Part shown: positions 17,707 through 26,487 of the stretch, in pieces
Position numbering within the stretch: the first letter of the stretch is position 1
How the letters are laid out: every line of letters starts with the position of its first letter
From: Pseudomonas sp. Irchel 3H7
Lineage (GTDB): Bacteria; Pseudomonadota; Gammaproteobacteria; Pseudomonadales; Pseudomonadaceae
NCBI RefSeq assembly: GCF_900187605.1
Contig: NZ_FYEA01000017.1
Location: 30,468-94,467, forward strand
Length of the DNA stretch: 64,000 bases
Direction: 5' to 3'
Made by a program: the position numbers and the translations under genes
Notes under the pieces: generated by a model
Databases searched by the model: none
Told to the model about the DNA's origin: nothing
Seen by the model: only the letters and a program-made list of their open reading frames with translations

Positions 17707-18723
17707 TTGTTCACTGGACGCTTGTTTTGGCTTGTGATGCTGGCTGGCGTATTGGCTGGCTGCGGTAATGGCGAGTCCATGGAAAGCTTCGGCGGGCCTA
17801 CCATGGGCAGTACGTATTCAATCAAGTACGTACGCCACGCCGGCATGCCTGAATCAACTCAGGTTCGCAGTGAAGTGGAGGGCATCCTCGGCGAAGTCGA
17901 TCGACAGTTGTCCACCTATCGCAATGATTCGGATATCGAGCGCTTCAACGCTTTGCCCGCCAACAGCTGTCAGAAAATGCCTGGGTCGGTACTCGAATTG
18001 GTCCGAACTGGCGAACAACTGTCAGCGCAAAGCGAGGGCTCCTACGACCTGACCGTCGAACCGCTGATGAACCTCTGGGGGTTCGGCCCACAAGGCCGCG
18101 AGGAGAAAGTCCCTGACGCCGCTGCGCTGGCCGAAGTGATGCAGCGGGTCGGCCATCAGCACCTGCACGTCAATGGCGATCAATTGTGCAAAGACGCCGC
18201 CGTCGAGGTCGACTTCAATAGCATCGCCGCCGGTTATGCCGTCGACACCATCGCGGCCAGACTCGACGCCCTGGGTATCCACGATTACCTCGCTGAAGCC
18301 ACGGGTGAGTTGAAAGCCAAAGGCAGAAAGCTTGATGGCTCACCGTGGCGCATTGCTCTCGAAGAGCCCCGTGACGATCAACAGGTCGCCGAGCGCATCA
18401 TCAATGTCGACGGCTACAGCGTTTCCACCTCCGGCGACTACCGCAACTATTTCCTGCAGGACGGTCGGCGCTATTCCCACACTTTCGATGCGCACACCGG
18501 TGCACCTGTCCTACACGATCTGGCGTCAGTCACGGTGATTCATCCTTCAGCGTTGATGGCCGATGGACTATCGACGCTGTTGTTGATTCTCGGCCCTGAA
18601 AGGGCCTGGGACTATGCCGAAAAGCATGACATTGGTGCATTCTTTGTGATTCGTGCCGATACAGGTTTTGTCGTCCGCACCAACAAGGCTTTCGAACGCC
18701 TCAGTGGCGAAAAAACTGACTGA
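17707..18723 (+). CDS. apbE: ApbE-type FAD:protein FMN transferase, lipoprotein
   Basis: 338-residue ApbE that attaches FMN through phosphodiester to Thr of target flavoproteins (NqrB/C, RnfD/G). TTG start at 17707 is supported by GGAGAG upstream and yields a lipoprotein signal with LAGC (Cys19). Conserved features: GGPTMGSTYSIKY near 29, DRQLSTYRNDSDIERFN near 63, VDFNSIAAGYAVD near 170, and the DAHTGAP stretch near 260 with metal-binding context. It acts in the periplasm, anchored to a membrane. No Nqr or NqrM gene is in the window although apbE normally follows nqrF; its client must be elsewhere. Confidence 0.92.
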   Translation: MFTGRLFWLVMLAGVLAGCGNGESMESFGGPTMGSTYSIKYVRHAGMPESTQVRSEVEGILGEVDRQLSTYRNDSDIERFNALPANSCQKMPGSVLELVRTGEQLSAQSEGSYDLTVEPLMNLWGFGPQGREEKVPDAAALAEVMQRVGHQHLHVNGDQLCKDAAVEVDFNSIAAGYAVDTIAARLDALGIHDYLAEATGELKAKGRKLDGSPWRIALEEPRDDQQVAERIINVDGYSVSTSGDYRNYFLQDGRRYSHTFDAHTGAPVLHDLASVTVIHPSALMADGLSTLLLILGPERAWDYAEKHDIGAFFVIRADTGFVVRTNKAFERLSGEKTD

Positions 18724-18920
18724 GAACAATACGAAAGCTGGCGTTGTAGTGCAGGCAAAAGTAGCCTACGACGCGACCAAGGGTTAATGTGCGCGGCGTT
18801 GACGCTTCTATAGACTGTGTCCGGGTTCTTGATTGACCCCCAATTGTTCCTTCGCGCCGCCGTTCGGCGTGATTTAGCCGCCGGTGCTGCTGGCACCGCG
18901 GCCTGTTCTGAGGAGTACGC

Positions 18921-20315
18921 ATGGCTGTCTACAACTACGACGTGGTGGTGCTGGGTTCCGGCCCGGCGGGAGAAGGCGCGGCAATGAACGCCGCCAAAGC
19001 AGGGCGCAAGGTCGCGATGGTCGACAGCCGTCGCCAGGTCGGCGGCAACTGCACCCACCTCGGCACCATCCCGTCCAAGGCACTGCGTCACTCGGTGCGG
19101 CAGATCATGCAGTTCAACACTAATCCTATGTTCCGGGCGATCGGCGAGCCACGCTGGTTCTCCTTCCCGGACGTGTTGAAAAGCGCCGAAAAGGTTATTT
19201 CCAAACAAGTCGCTTCGCGTACCGGCTACTACGCCCGTAACCGCGTCGACGTGTTCTTCGGCACCGGCAGTTTCGCCGACGAGCAAACCATCGAAGTGGT
19301 CTGCGCCAACGGCGTGGTCGAGAAACTGGTGGCCAAGCACATCATCATCGCCACCGGTTCGCGTCCTTATCGCCCGGCGGACATCGATTTCCACCATCCG
19401 CGTATCTACGATAGCGACACCATCCTCAGCCTCAATCACACCCCGCGCAAACTGATCGTTTACGGCGCCGGCGTGATCGGTTGCGAATACGCATCGATCT
19501 TCAGCGGTCTGGGTGTACTGGTCGAGCTGGTCGACAACCGTGGTCAGTTGCTGAGTTTCCTCGACTCGGAAATCTCCCAGGCGTTGAGCTACCACTTCAG
19601 CAACAACAACATCACCGTGCGCCACAACGAAGATTACGATCGCGTTGAAGGCGTCGACAACGGGGTGATCCTGCACCTGAAGTCCGGCAAGAAGATCAAG
19701 GCCGACGCCTTGCTCTGGTGCAACGGCCGTACCGGCAACACCGACACGCTGGGTCTGGAAAACATCGGCGTCAAGGTCAACAGCCGTGGCCAGATCGAAG
19801 TCGACGAGGCATACCGCACCTGCGTGCCGAACATCTACGGTGCCGGTGACGTGATCGGCTGGCCGAGCCTGGCCAGTGCCGCCCACGACCAGGGTCGTTC
19901 GGCTGCTGGCAGCATTGTTGATAACGGTAGCTGGCGCTTTGTGAATGACGTGCCGACCGGCATCTATACCATTCCGGAGATCAGCTCGATCGGCAAGAAC
20001 GAGCAGGAACTGACCCAGGCCAAAGTGCCGTACGAAGTCGGCAAGGCGTTCTTCAAGAGCATGGCGCGTGCACAGATCGCCGGCGAGCCGCAAGGCATGC
20101 TGAAAATCCTGTTCCACCGTGAAACCCTGGAAGTGCTGGGCGTTCACTGCTTCGGTTATCAGGCGTCGGAGATCGTCCACATCGGTCAGGCGATCATGAA
20201 CCAGCCGGGCGAACTGAACACCCTGAAGTACTTCGTCAACACGACGTTCAACTACCCGACCATGGCTGAAGCCTATCGGGTAGCAGCGTACGACGGCCTC
20301 AACCGGCTTTTTTGA
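18921..20315 (+). CDS. sthA: SthA soluble pyridine nucleotide transhydrogenase
   Basis: 464-residue flavoprotein that reoxidises NADPH with NAD. It has the N-terminal FAD-binding GSGPAGEGAAMNAAKAG motif (residue 12 on), a HLGTIPSKALR stretch replacing the disulfide of related dehydrogenases (CTHLGTIPS keeps one Cys), the NAD-binding GAGVIGCEYASIFSGLG near 183, and the C-terminal dimerisation domain. Length matches family. AGGAG precedes the ATG. It is monocistronic here; 197 bases separate it from apbE and no nqrM-like frame is found in them. Confidence 0.97.
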   Translation: MAVYNYDVVVLGSGPAGEGAAMNAAKAGRKVAMVDSRRQVGGNCTHLGTIPSKALRHSVRQIMQFNTNPMFRAIGEPRWFSFPDVLKSAEKVISKQVASRTGYYARNRVDVFFGTGSFADEQTIEVVCANGVVEKLVAKHIIIATGSRPYRPADIDFHHPRIYDSDTILSLNHTPRKLIVYGAGVIGCEYASIFSGLGVLVELVDNRGQLLSFLDSEISQALSYHFSNNNITVRHNEDYDRVEGVDNGVILHLKSGKKIKADALLWCNGRTGNTDTLGLENIGVKVNSRGQIEVDEAYRTCVPNIYGAGDVIGWPSLASAAHDQGRSAAGSIVDNGSWRFVNDVPTGIYTIPEISSIGKNEQELTQAKVPYEVGKAFFKSMARAQIAGEPQGMLKILFHRETLEVLGVHCFGYQASEIVHIGQAIMNQPGELNTLKYFVNTTFNYPTMAEAYRVAAYDGLNRLF

Positions 20316-20357
20316 CGGGCTCCGGCCGGTGGCCTGAGCCGGCCGGGGAGACCGATT

Positions 20358-21080
20358 TCAGCAATTCTCGAGGGTGGCAGTGGCCAAACCGGGAAAGTCT
20401 GTAATCAGGCTGTCAACGCCGAAGTCGGCGAGTCTGCGCATCAGCGCAGGCTCGTTGACGGTCCACACCGACACATGCAGCCCCTGACGCTGCGCCTTCT
20501 GCAGGCGTTCCGGCGTACACAGCGTCCAGTTCAGTGCAAGAATCTCACAGCCATAGCTGGCCGCGACCTTCAGCGGGTCGAGCCAGGCGTATTCGGCCAC
20601 CAGTCCGCGCGACACGTCCGGCACCAGATCCAGCGCCGCTTTCAGCACTTCCCGCGAACTCGAGGTGATCGTCACCTTGTCGAGCAGGCCATGCCGTTGG
20701 GCCATTTCACGAATCGCCAGCACGGTGGTTGCTGCGCGAGTACGCGAAGCGCTTTTGACTTCCAGTTGCCAGTGCTCGAAATCGCATTTTTCGAACAGCT
20801 CTTCCAATGTCGGAATCGGGCAGGGTTTGATCCAGCCCGGGCCGCCCTTGCGCGCGTCGTAAGTGACCAGTTCGGCGGCGCTGTGTTCGACGACTTTGCC
20901 GCGCCTTTCCGTGGTGCGTTTGAGGGTCGGGTCGTGGATGACCATCAACTCGCCGTCCTTGGACAGGTGCAGATCCAGTTCGCAGCGGCGCACGCCGTGC
21001 TTGAGACATTCCTGGAAACTGCTCAGGGTGTTTTCCGGTGCTTCGCCCTTGGCGCCGCGGTGGCCGTAGATGAGGGTCAC
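20358..21080 (-). CDS. Cytoplasmic glycerophosphodiester phosphodiesterase
   Basis: 240-residue GDPD-family enzyme hydrolysing glycerophosphodiesters to glycerol-3-phosphate and alcohol. Motif HRGAKGEAPENT at residues 7-18 carries the catalytic His and Arg, with CELDLHLSKDGELMVIHDPTL giving the metal-binding Glu/Asp and second His near 51. No signal peptide, so UgpQ-like rather than periplasmic GlpQ. Followed closely by the PilZ gene upstream (15 bases), so the two form a leftward operon with PilZ first. Confidence 0.92.
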   Translation of the reverse strand: MTLIYGHRGAKGEAPENTLSSFQECLKHGVRRCELDLHLSKDGELMVIHDPTLKRTTERRGKVVEHSAAELVTYDARKGGPGWIKPCPIPTLEELFEKCDFEHWQLEVKSASRTRAATTVLAIREMAQRHGLLDKVTITSSSREVLKAALDLVPDVSRGLVAEYAWLDPLKVAASYGCEILALNWTLCTPERLQKAQRQGLHVSVWTVNEPALMRRLADFGVDSLITDFPGLATATLENC

Positions 21081-21095
21081 GGTTCTTCCTTAAAT

Positions 21096-21677
21096 TTAAA
21101 TGCCTGATTCGTTCTGTTCGCGGGCCAGACGTCGTTCCTGGGCCTGCTTCTGCAAGATGTAGCGGGCGAGCAACTGGCGTTGGGCGTCGGTCAAGTGTTC
21201 GAACTCGGTGCCTACGTCATAACCTTCGCCCTTGCGATCGCAATGGGTGACGCGGGCGCGCAGCAGCAGGCCCAGCGCTTGCGGCATCAGCACCAGTTTC
21301 ACCGACAGGTGTGCGCCGGTGGCAATTGGCGTCGGGTGCTGGAAGTCGATCCCGCCCTCGGAAATGATCACCGGTTGCGGCTCGCCGATATGGCCGAGCA
21401 CGGTCAGGGCGACCACCTGGCTGAGCAGGTCTATGCGTTTGTTCTGCGATTTCAGGAACGCGGCGATGGCCCGGTCGCGCTCGCTGATCTGGCGCAACAG
21501 GTGCTGCGACTCGAATTCGCTCAGGTGCAGTTCACTGAGCAGGTTGAACAGCGGGGAAGCATCCTGCAACACTTCCTGGCCTGCGGCTTCGGGAGCGGAC
21601 AGGGGCCGAATTTCCAGTGCGATCGTGTCCTCGATACGGTAGTATTCGCGGCGATCTTCTTCATCTAATGTCGACAT
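21096..21677 (-). CDS. PilZ-domain protein
   Basis: 193-residue cytoplasmic protein. An RREYYR motif near residues 8-14 corresponds to the RxxxR c-di-GMP-binding signature. A helical segment (residues 40-95) separates it from the C-terminal half where the second PilZ motif appears degenerate (EGGIDFQHPTPI). It may bind c-di-GMP weakly or act by protein contact. It is first in an operon with the glycerophosphodiesterase and divergent from lolC. Partner is unknown. Confidence 0.75.
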   Translation of the reverse strand: MSTLDEEDRREYYRIEDTIALEIRPLSAPEAAGQEVLQDASPLFNLLSELHLSEFESQHLLRQISERDRAIAAFLKSQNKRIDLLSQVVALTVLGHIGEPQPVIISEGGIDFQHPTPIATGAHLSVKLVLMPQALGLLLRARVTHCDRKGEGYDVGTEFEHLTDAQRQLLARYILQKQAQERRLAREQNESGI

Positions 21678-21771
21678 GGCGAACCCATGGTAGCGGCGGT
21701 GGTCTGAGTGTAAAGCTGGTTATCGACCCCCGCCACAAGGACGTTCCTTTTCCCTCCGAACAAGCCCCGAC

Positions 21772-23022
21772 ATGTTCAGACCTCTCTTCGTATTTATCGG
21801 CACGCGTTATACCCGTGCAAAGCGTCGCAATCATTTTGTGTCATTCATTTCCCTGACTTCGATGATCGGGCTCGCCCTTGGCGTGGTCGTGATGATCGTC
21901 GTGCTCTCGGTGATGAACGGCTTCGATCATGAGATGCGCACCCGCGTGCTGGGCATGGTGCCCCACGCGACCATTGAATCCACTGAGCCGATCAACGATT
22001 GGCAAAGTCTGGCCAACAAGGTCAAGCAGAACCCGCAGGTGACGGCGGTTGCGCCGTTCACCCAGATGCAGGGCCTGCTGACCAATAACGGTCAGGTGTC
22101 CAAGGTGTTGCTCAACGCCATCGACCCTGCGCTCGAGCGCAACGTGTCGATCATCGACAACTTCATGAAGCAGGGCAAACTCGACGATTTGACGCCGGGC
22201 AGCTTCGGCATCGTCATCGGCGACAAGGCCGCGACCAAGCTCGGCGTGGGCATCGGTGACAAGGTCACCTTCGTCGCGCCGGAGGTCAGCGTGACCCCGG
22301 CCGGGATGTTCCCGCGCATGAAGCGCTTCACCGTGGTCGGCATTTTTCATGTCGGCGCCGGCGAACTCGATGGCTATCTGGGCGTCACCAACCTGCAGGA
22401 TCTGGCGAAGATGCACCGCTGGAAGCCTGATCAGGTGCAGGGCATCCGCCTGAAGTTCGACGACCTGTTCCAGGCACCGCGCGTAGCATGGAACATCGCC
22501 CAGCAACTCGGCGAAGATCATTACTACGCCCGCGACTGGACGCGCACCCACGGCAATCTGTATCAGGCGATCCGCATGGAAAAAGCCATGATCGGTCTGC
22601 TGTTGTTGCTGATTGTCGCCGTAGCGGCGTTCAACATCATTTCCACGCTGGTGATGGTGGTCAACGACAAGAAGGGCGACATCGCCATTCTGCGCACCTT
22701 GGGCGCGACGCCGGGCACGATCATGCGCACGTTCATGGTGCAAGGCACGGTGATCGGTGTGGTCGGCACGGCGATTGGTGCGGTGGTCGGGATTTTCGCG
22801 GCGCTTAATGTCAGCGCCGCGATCTCGGCACTGGAAGGCCTGATCGGCCACAAATTCCTTAATGCTGACGTGTATTTCATTGATTATCTTCCGTCGCAGG
22901 TGCAGAGCCAAGATGTGGTCATGGTCTGCGCGGCGGCGTTGGTTCTGAGTTTCCTCGCCACCCTGTATCCCGCCTGGCGTGCCGCGCGCACCCAGCCGGC
23001 GGAGGCGCTACGTTATGAGTGA
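21772..23022 (+). CDS. lolC: LolC/LolE-family lipoprotein-releasing permease
   Basis: 416-residue inner-membrane permease with one N-terminal TM helix (after RRNHFVSFISLTSMIG), a large periplasmic domain, and three C-terminal helices (FtsX-like, near 270, 320 and 380). With LolD and LolE it extracts outer-membrane lipoproteins and passes them to LolA. It is closely similar to the lolE product (both start MFRPL..FIGTRYTRAKRRN). The stop overlaps the lolD start by 8 bases, so the two are coupled. Assigned LolC by gene order. Confidence 0.94.
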   Translation: MFRPLFVFIGTRYTRAKRRNHFVSFISLTSMIGLALGVVVMIVVLSVMNGFDHEMRTRVLGMVPHATIESTEPINDWQSLANKVKQNPQVTAVAPFTQMQGLLTNNGQVSKVLLNAIDPALERNVSIIDNFMKQGKLDDLTPGSFGIVIGDKAATKLGVGIGDKVTFVAPEVSVTPAGMFPRMKRFTVVGIFHVGAGELDGYLGVTNLQDLAKMHRWKPDQVQGIRLKFDDLFQAPRVAWNIAQQLGEDHYYARDWTRTHGNLYQAIRMEKAMIGLLLLLIVAVAAFNIISTLVMVVNDKKGDIAILRTLGATPGTIMRTFMVQGTVIGVVGTAIGAVVGIFAALNVSAAISALEGLIGHKFLNADVYFIDYLPSQVQSQDVVMVCAAALVLSFLATLYPAWRAARTQPAEALRYE

Positions 23023-23713
23023 GTCGGGCATGAGTGAACAAGCAATCTTGAGCTGCCGTAATCTGGGCAAATCCTACGAGGAAGGCCCGGAATCGGTAGA
23101 GGTATTGGCCGGCCTGCAACTGGAGTTGCACCCGGGCGAGCGTGTGGCGATCGTCGGCACCTCGGGTTCGGGCAAAAGTACCTTGCTCAACCTGCTTGGT
23201 GGTCTGGACACGCCGACCAAGGGCAGCGTCTGGCTCGACGGCGAAGAGTTGTCGGCACTGAGCGAGAAGAAGCGTGGCCTGTTGCGTAACCGTGCGCTCG
23301 GTTTCGTTTACCAGTTCCACCACTTGCTGCCGGAATTCACCGCACTGGAAAACGTCTGCATGCCGCTGCTGATCGGCAAGACGCCGATCCCGGAAGCCCG
23401 TCAGCGTGCCACGGCACTGCTGGAGCGCGTTGGCCTCGGTCATCGTCTGGAGCACAAGCCGGCGGAACTGTCCGGTGGCGAGCGTCAACGTGTGGCCATC
23501 GCTCGCGCCCTGGTGAACAAGCCAGGCCTGGTGATGCTCGATGAGCCAACCGGCAACCTCGATTCCCACACCGCCCAGGGCATTCAGGATTTGATGCTGG
23601 AACTCAGCACCTCGATGCGCACGGCGTTCCTGGTGGTGACACACGACATGAACCTGGCTCGCCAGATGGACCGCGTCTTACACCTGCAAGAAGGCTGCCT
23701 CACGCCTATCTGA
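23015..23713 (+). CDS. lolD: LolD ATPase of the lipoprotein exporter
   Basis: 232-residue ABC ATPase: Walker A GTSGSGKSTLL near residue 49, Q-loop in YQFHHLLPEF, signature LSGGERQRVAIARAL, Walker B VMLDEPTGNLD, switch His in VVTHDMN. ATG 23015 is chosen because GGAGGCGC in the end of lolC lies nine bases upstream; MSEQ at 23030 is an alternative. A terminator follows, before lolE. Confidence 0.95.
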   Translation: MSESGMSEQAILSCRNLGKSYEEGPESVEVLAGLQLELHPGERVAIVGTSGSGKSTLLNLLGGLDTPTKGSVWLDGEELSALSEKKRGLLRNRALGFVYQFHHLLPEFTALENVCMPLLIGKTPIPEARQRATALLERVGLGHRLEHKPAELSGGERQRVAIARALVNKPGLVMLDEPTGNLDSHTAQGIQDLMLELSTSMRTAFLVVTHDMNLARQMDRVLHLQEGCLTPI

Positions 23714-23721
23714 TTGGCTGA

Positions 23722-23760
23722 AACCCGACGTCTGTAAAGGCGTCGGGTCTTTTATTTTTA
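23722..23760 (+). terminator. Intrinsic terminator between lolD and lolE
   Basis: Stem ACCCGACG (23723-23730) paired with CGTCGGGT (23741-23748), 10-base loop, then CTTTTATTTTTA. A terminator inside the lolCDE group suggests partial termination or a separate lolE transcript. Confidence 0.85.
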
Positions 23761-23776
23761 TACGGTGCCCCAGCGA

Positions 23777-25021
23777 ATGTTCAGACCGTTATCGATCTTT
23801 ATCGGCACGCGCTATACCCGCGCCAAGCGCCGCAATCGCTTTGTTTCGTTCATTTCGATGACTTCGATGATCGGCCTCGCCCTCGGCGTGCTGGCGATGA
23901 TCGTGGTGTTGTCGGTGATGAACGGCTTCCAGCGCGAAATGAGCTCGCGCATCCTCGGCATGGTGCCGCACGCGACCATCGTTGGCGTCAAGCCGATAGA
24001 TGATTGGCAGCCGGTCGCCGCCGCCGCGATGAAGAATCCTGAGGTGACTGCCGCCGTGCCGTTCACTGAGATGGAAGGCATGCTGTCTTACAAGGGGTTG
24101 ATGCAGCCGATCCAGATCAGCGGCGTTGATCCGGCGCAGGAAGGCAAGGTCTCGATCGTTGCCCAGCACATCGTGCAGGGCCGTCTCGACGCGTTGAAAC
24201 CGGGAGAGTTCGGCGTGGTGATTGGCGAAATCACTGCGCGGCGTTTCCGCCTCAATGTCGGCGACAAGATCACCCTGATCGTCCCGGAAGTCAGTACTGC
24301 GCCGGGCGGCATCACCCCGCGCATGCAGCGTCTGAACGTGGTCGGTGTGTTCAAGGTCGGCGCTGAGCTGGACGGCTCCATGGGCCTGATCCACGTCGCC
24401 GATGCCGCGACCATGCAGCATTGGGAGCCGAATCAGGTTCAGAGTGTGCGTCTGGCGGTCAAAGACCTGTACGCCGCACCGAAAGTCTCCTCGGATATCG
24501 CTGCCGGGTTGGGCGCGGACTTCAAGGCTGACGACTGGACCCACACCCAGGGCAGCCTGTTCAGCGCGATGAAAATGGAAAAAACCATGATCGGCCTGCT
24601 GTTGCTGATGATCGTCGCGGTGGCGGCGTTCAACATCATCGCGACCCTGATCATGGTGGTGAACGACAAGGGCGCGGACATCGCGATTTTGCGCACCATC
24701 GGCGCCACGCCACGGCAGATCATGGCGATTTTCATGGTGCAGGGCACGGTGATCGGGATTGTCGGTACGATCATTGGCGGCGTGTTGGGCGTGATTGCGG
24801 CGTTGAATGTCAGTGAGTTGGTCGGCTGGATCGAGCGAGTCAGCGGGCAGCACATCTTCAGTTCGGATGTGTATTTCGTCAGCAATTTGCCGTCGGAATT
24901 GCAGGGTGGGGATGTGCTGTTGATTTGCTCGGCGGGCTTTATTCTGAGCTTCCTGGCGACGGTGTATCCGGCGTGGCGGGCGGCGAAGATCGAGCCGGCT
25001 CACGCCCTGAGGTATTCGTAA
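23777..25021 (+). CDS. lolE: LolE-type lipoprotein-releasing permease
   Basis: 414-residue paralogue of LolC with identical architecture: N-terminal helix, large periplasmic region, three C-terminal helices; the MKMEKTMIGLLLLMIVAVAAFN stretch before helix 2 is shared nearly word for word with LolC. ATG 23777 matches the LolC N-terminus; the GTG at 23765 would add four residues without a better ribosome site. It is isolated from lolD by a terminator, so it probably has its own promoter in the 63-base gap or depends on read-through. Confidence 0.93.
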   Translation: MFRPLSIFIGTRYTRAKRRNRFVSFISMTSMIGLALGVLAMIVVLSVMNGFQREMSSRILGMVPHATIVGVKPIDDWQPVAAAAMKNPEVTAAVPFTEMEGMLSYKGLMQPIQISGVDPAQEGKVSIVAQHIVQGRLDALKPGEFGVVIGEITARRFRLNVGDKITLIVPEVSTAPGGITPRMQRLNVVGVFKVGAELDGSMGLIHVADAATMQHWEPNQVQSVRLAVKDLYAAPKVSSDIAAGLGADFKADDWTHTQGSLFSAMKMEKTMIGLLLLMIVAVAAFNIIATLIMVVNDKGADIAILRTIGATPRQIMAIFMVQGTVIGIVGTIIGGVLGVIAALNVSELVGWIERVSGQHIFSSDVYFVSNLPSELQGGDVLLICSAGFILSFLATVYPAWRAAKIEPAHALRYS

Positions 25022-25031
25022 GCGACTCCAT

Positions 25032-25143
25032 GCTCGTTCCCACGCTCTGCGTGGGAACGCCTCAACGGACGCTCCGCGTTCGGCTCTGGAAGGGACGCGG
25101 AGCGTCCCGGGCTGCATTCCCACGCAGAGCGTGGGAACGATCA
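25032..25143. repeat. Inverted repeat of the GTTCCCACGC..GCGTGGGAAC type
   Basis: Composite palindrome with CGTTCCCACGCTCTGCGTGG at the left, CACGCAGAGCGTGGGAACGA at the right, and inner inverted GGACGCTCCGCG / CGCGGAGCGTCC arms. Same family as 45483-45592. Its last bases provide the copS stop codon. Confidence 0.9.
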
Positions 25144-26487
25144 GGTTCGAGGCAGCTCGATTACAAACCGCGTCCATCCCGCCTCTGATTCGCAATGAAT
25201 CTGCCCACCATGGGCGCGGATGATCGACTGAGTAATCGCCAATCCCAACCCCGCATGCTCACTGCTGCCTTCCTGCCGCGCCGGATCGGCCCGATAAAAT
25301 CGATCAAACAGGCGTGGCAACAACTCCGCAGAAATCCCCTCGCCACTGTTCTCGACTGAAATGCGTACCGCGTTCGGTTGATCAACGATCCGCAAGCTCA
25401 CATCGCCCTCAGCCGGGGTAAACCGCAGCGCGTTATCCAGCAGATTCGACAAGGCCCGGCGCAACATACTGCGATCACCCTTGATCCGCGCATTGCCCTC
25501 ACGCGTCAGTTTGACCCCGGCGTCCTCCGCCAGCGGCGCAAAAAATTCCAAAAGCACATCTGTTTCATCCGCCAGTTCCAGCGGTTCCCGCTTGGGCATC
25601 AGCAAGCCATGATCGGCCTTGGCCAGATACAACATGTCGTTGACCAGTTGTGCCATCCATTGCAGTTCTTCGAGGTTGCTGTGCAGCGCTTCGCGGTAGT
25701 CCTCGATCGGCCGGGGGCGGGTGAGGGTGACCTGAGTGTGGGTCAGCAGGTTCGACAGTGGTGTACGCAACTCATGGGCAATGTCGGCGGAAAACGCCGA
25801 GAGCCGCTGAAACGAGTCGTCGAGGCGTGCGAGCATGGCGTTGAAACTGTGGGCCATTTCCGCAAGTTCTGGCGGCATTTGCGCTTCGGGCAGTCGGGCA
25901 TTCAGCGATTGTGCGGAAATCCCACGGGCGACTGCACTCATGCGTCGCAATGGCCGTAAGCCGCTGCGTGCTGCCCAGGCACCGAGCAACGCCGTCGCCA
26001 GCGCTGACAACCCGACGGTCAGCCAGATCAGGTGCTGCATGCGTTGCAGGAAGTGTTGGTGATGGGTGATGTCCAGCAACAAGGACAGTTGCGGTGAATC
26101 GGCTTTGTCCGGGTAGAGCGGGGCGTTAAGCACGCGGTAATCGGTGCCGTCATGGCTGATGGTCGACAGGCCGGATTGTTGCGGCAAATCCTTGGGGATT
26201 TGCGTCGAACTGTCATACCAGCGCTGGCCGTCAGTGCCGGTAATGCGCAACGACAGATCGGCCTGACGGCTCAGCTCATCCGCCAGCCGTGCTTCACGTT
26301 GACCGGGCTGAAGATCCTGCAAGGCGCGGCGCAGGCCGATCAGTTTGCCGTCCAGTTGTTGCTGGTCGAGTTCGATAAAGTGCGCTTCGCTGGCGCGGTT
26401 GAACAACACCCCGGCGAACAGCGAAACCACAGCGGTGCAAGCGGCAAACAACAAGGCCAGGCGCGAACTCAGGGACAATCGGCGCAT
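25141..26487 (-). CDS. copS: CopS-type heavy-metal sensor histidine kinase
   Basis: 448-residue membrane kinase. TM1 near residues 9-29, periplasmic sensor loop of about 130 residues, TM2 near 152-172, HAMP domain (RPLRRMSAVARGISAQSL), phosphoacceptor His in SADIAHELRTPLSN near 244, then N, G1 and G2 boxes (NLLDNALRF, GEGI, GLGLAI). Senses periplasmic copper by family analogy with CopS/CusS. It overlaps copR by a TGATG junction (1 base), so it is coupled to it. The stop TGA falls in the terminal base pairs of a repeat element. Confidence 0.92.
   Translation of the reverse strand: MRRLSLSSRLALLFAACTAVVSLFAGVLFNRASEAHFIELDQQQLDGKLIGLRRALQDLQPGQREARLADELSRQADLSLRITGTDGQRWYDSSTQIPKDLPQQSGLSTISHDGTDYRVLNAPLYPDKADSPQLSLLLDITHHQHFLQRMQHLIWLTVGLSALATALLGAWAARSGLRPLRRMSAVARGISAQSLNARLPEAQMPPELAEMAHSFNAMLARLDDSFQRLSAFSADIAHELRTPLSNLLTHTQVTLTRPRPIEDYREALHSNLEELQWMAQLVNDMLYLAKADHGLLMPKREPLELADETDVLLEFFAPLAEDAGVKLTREGNARIKGDRSMLRRALSNLLDNALRFTPAEGDVSLRIVDQPNAVRISVENSGEGISAELLPRLFDRFYRADPARQEGSSEHAGLGLAITQSIIRAHGGQIHCESEAGWTRFVIELPRT

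Noticed and set aside
18612..20180. 522-residue leftward frame across sthA
   Set aside because: Shadow of sthA; Val/Asp-rich composition without motifs.
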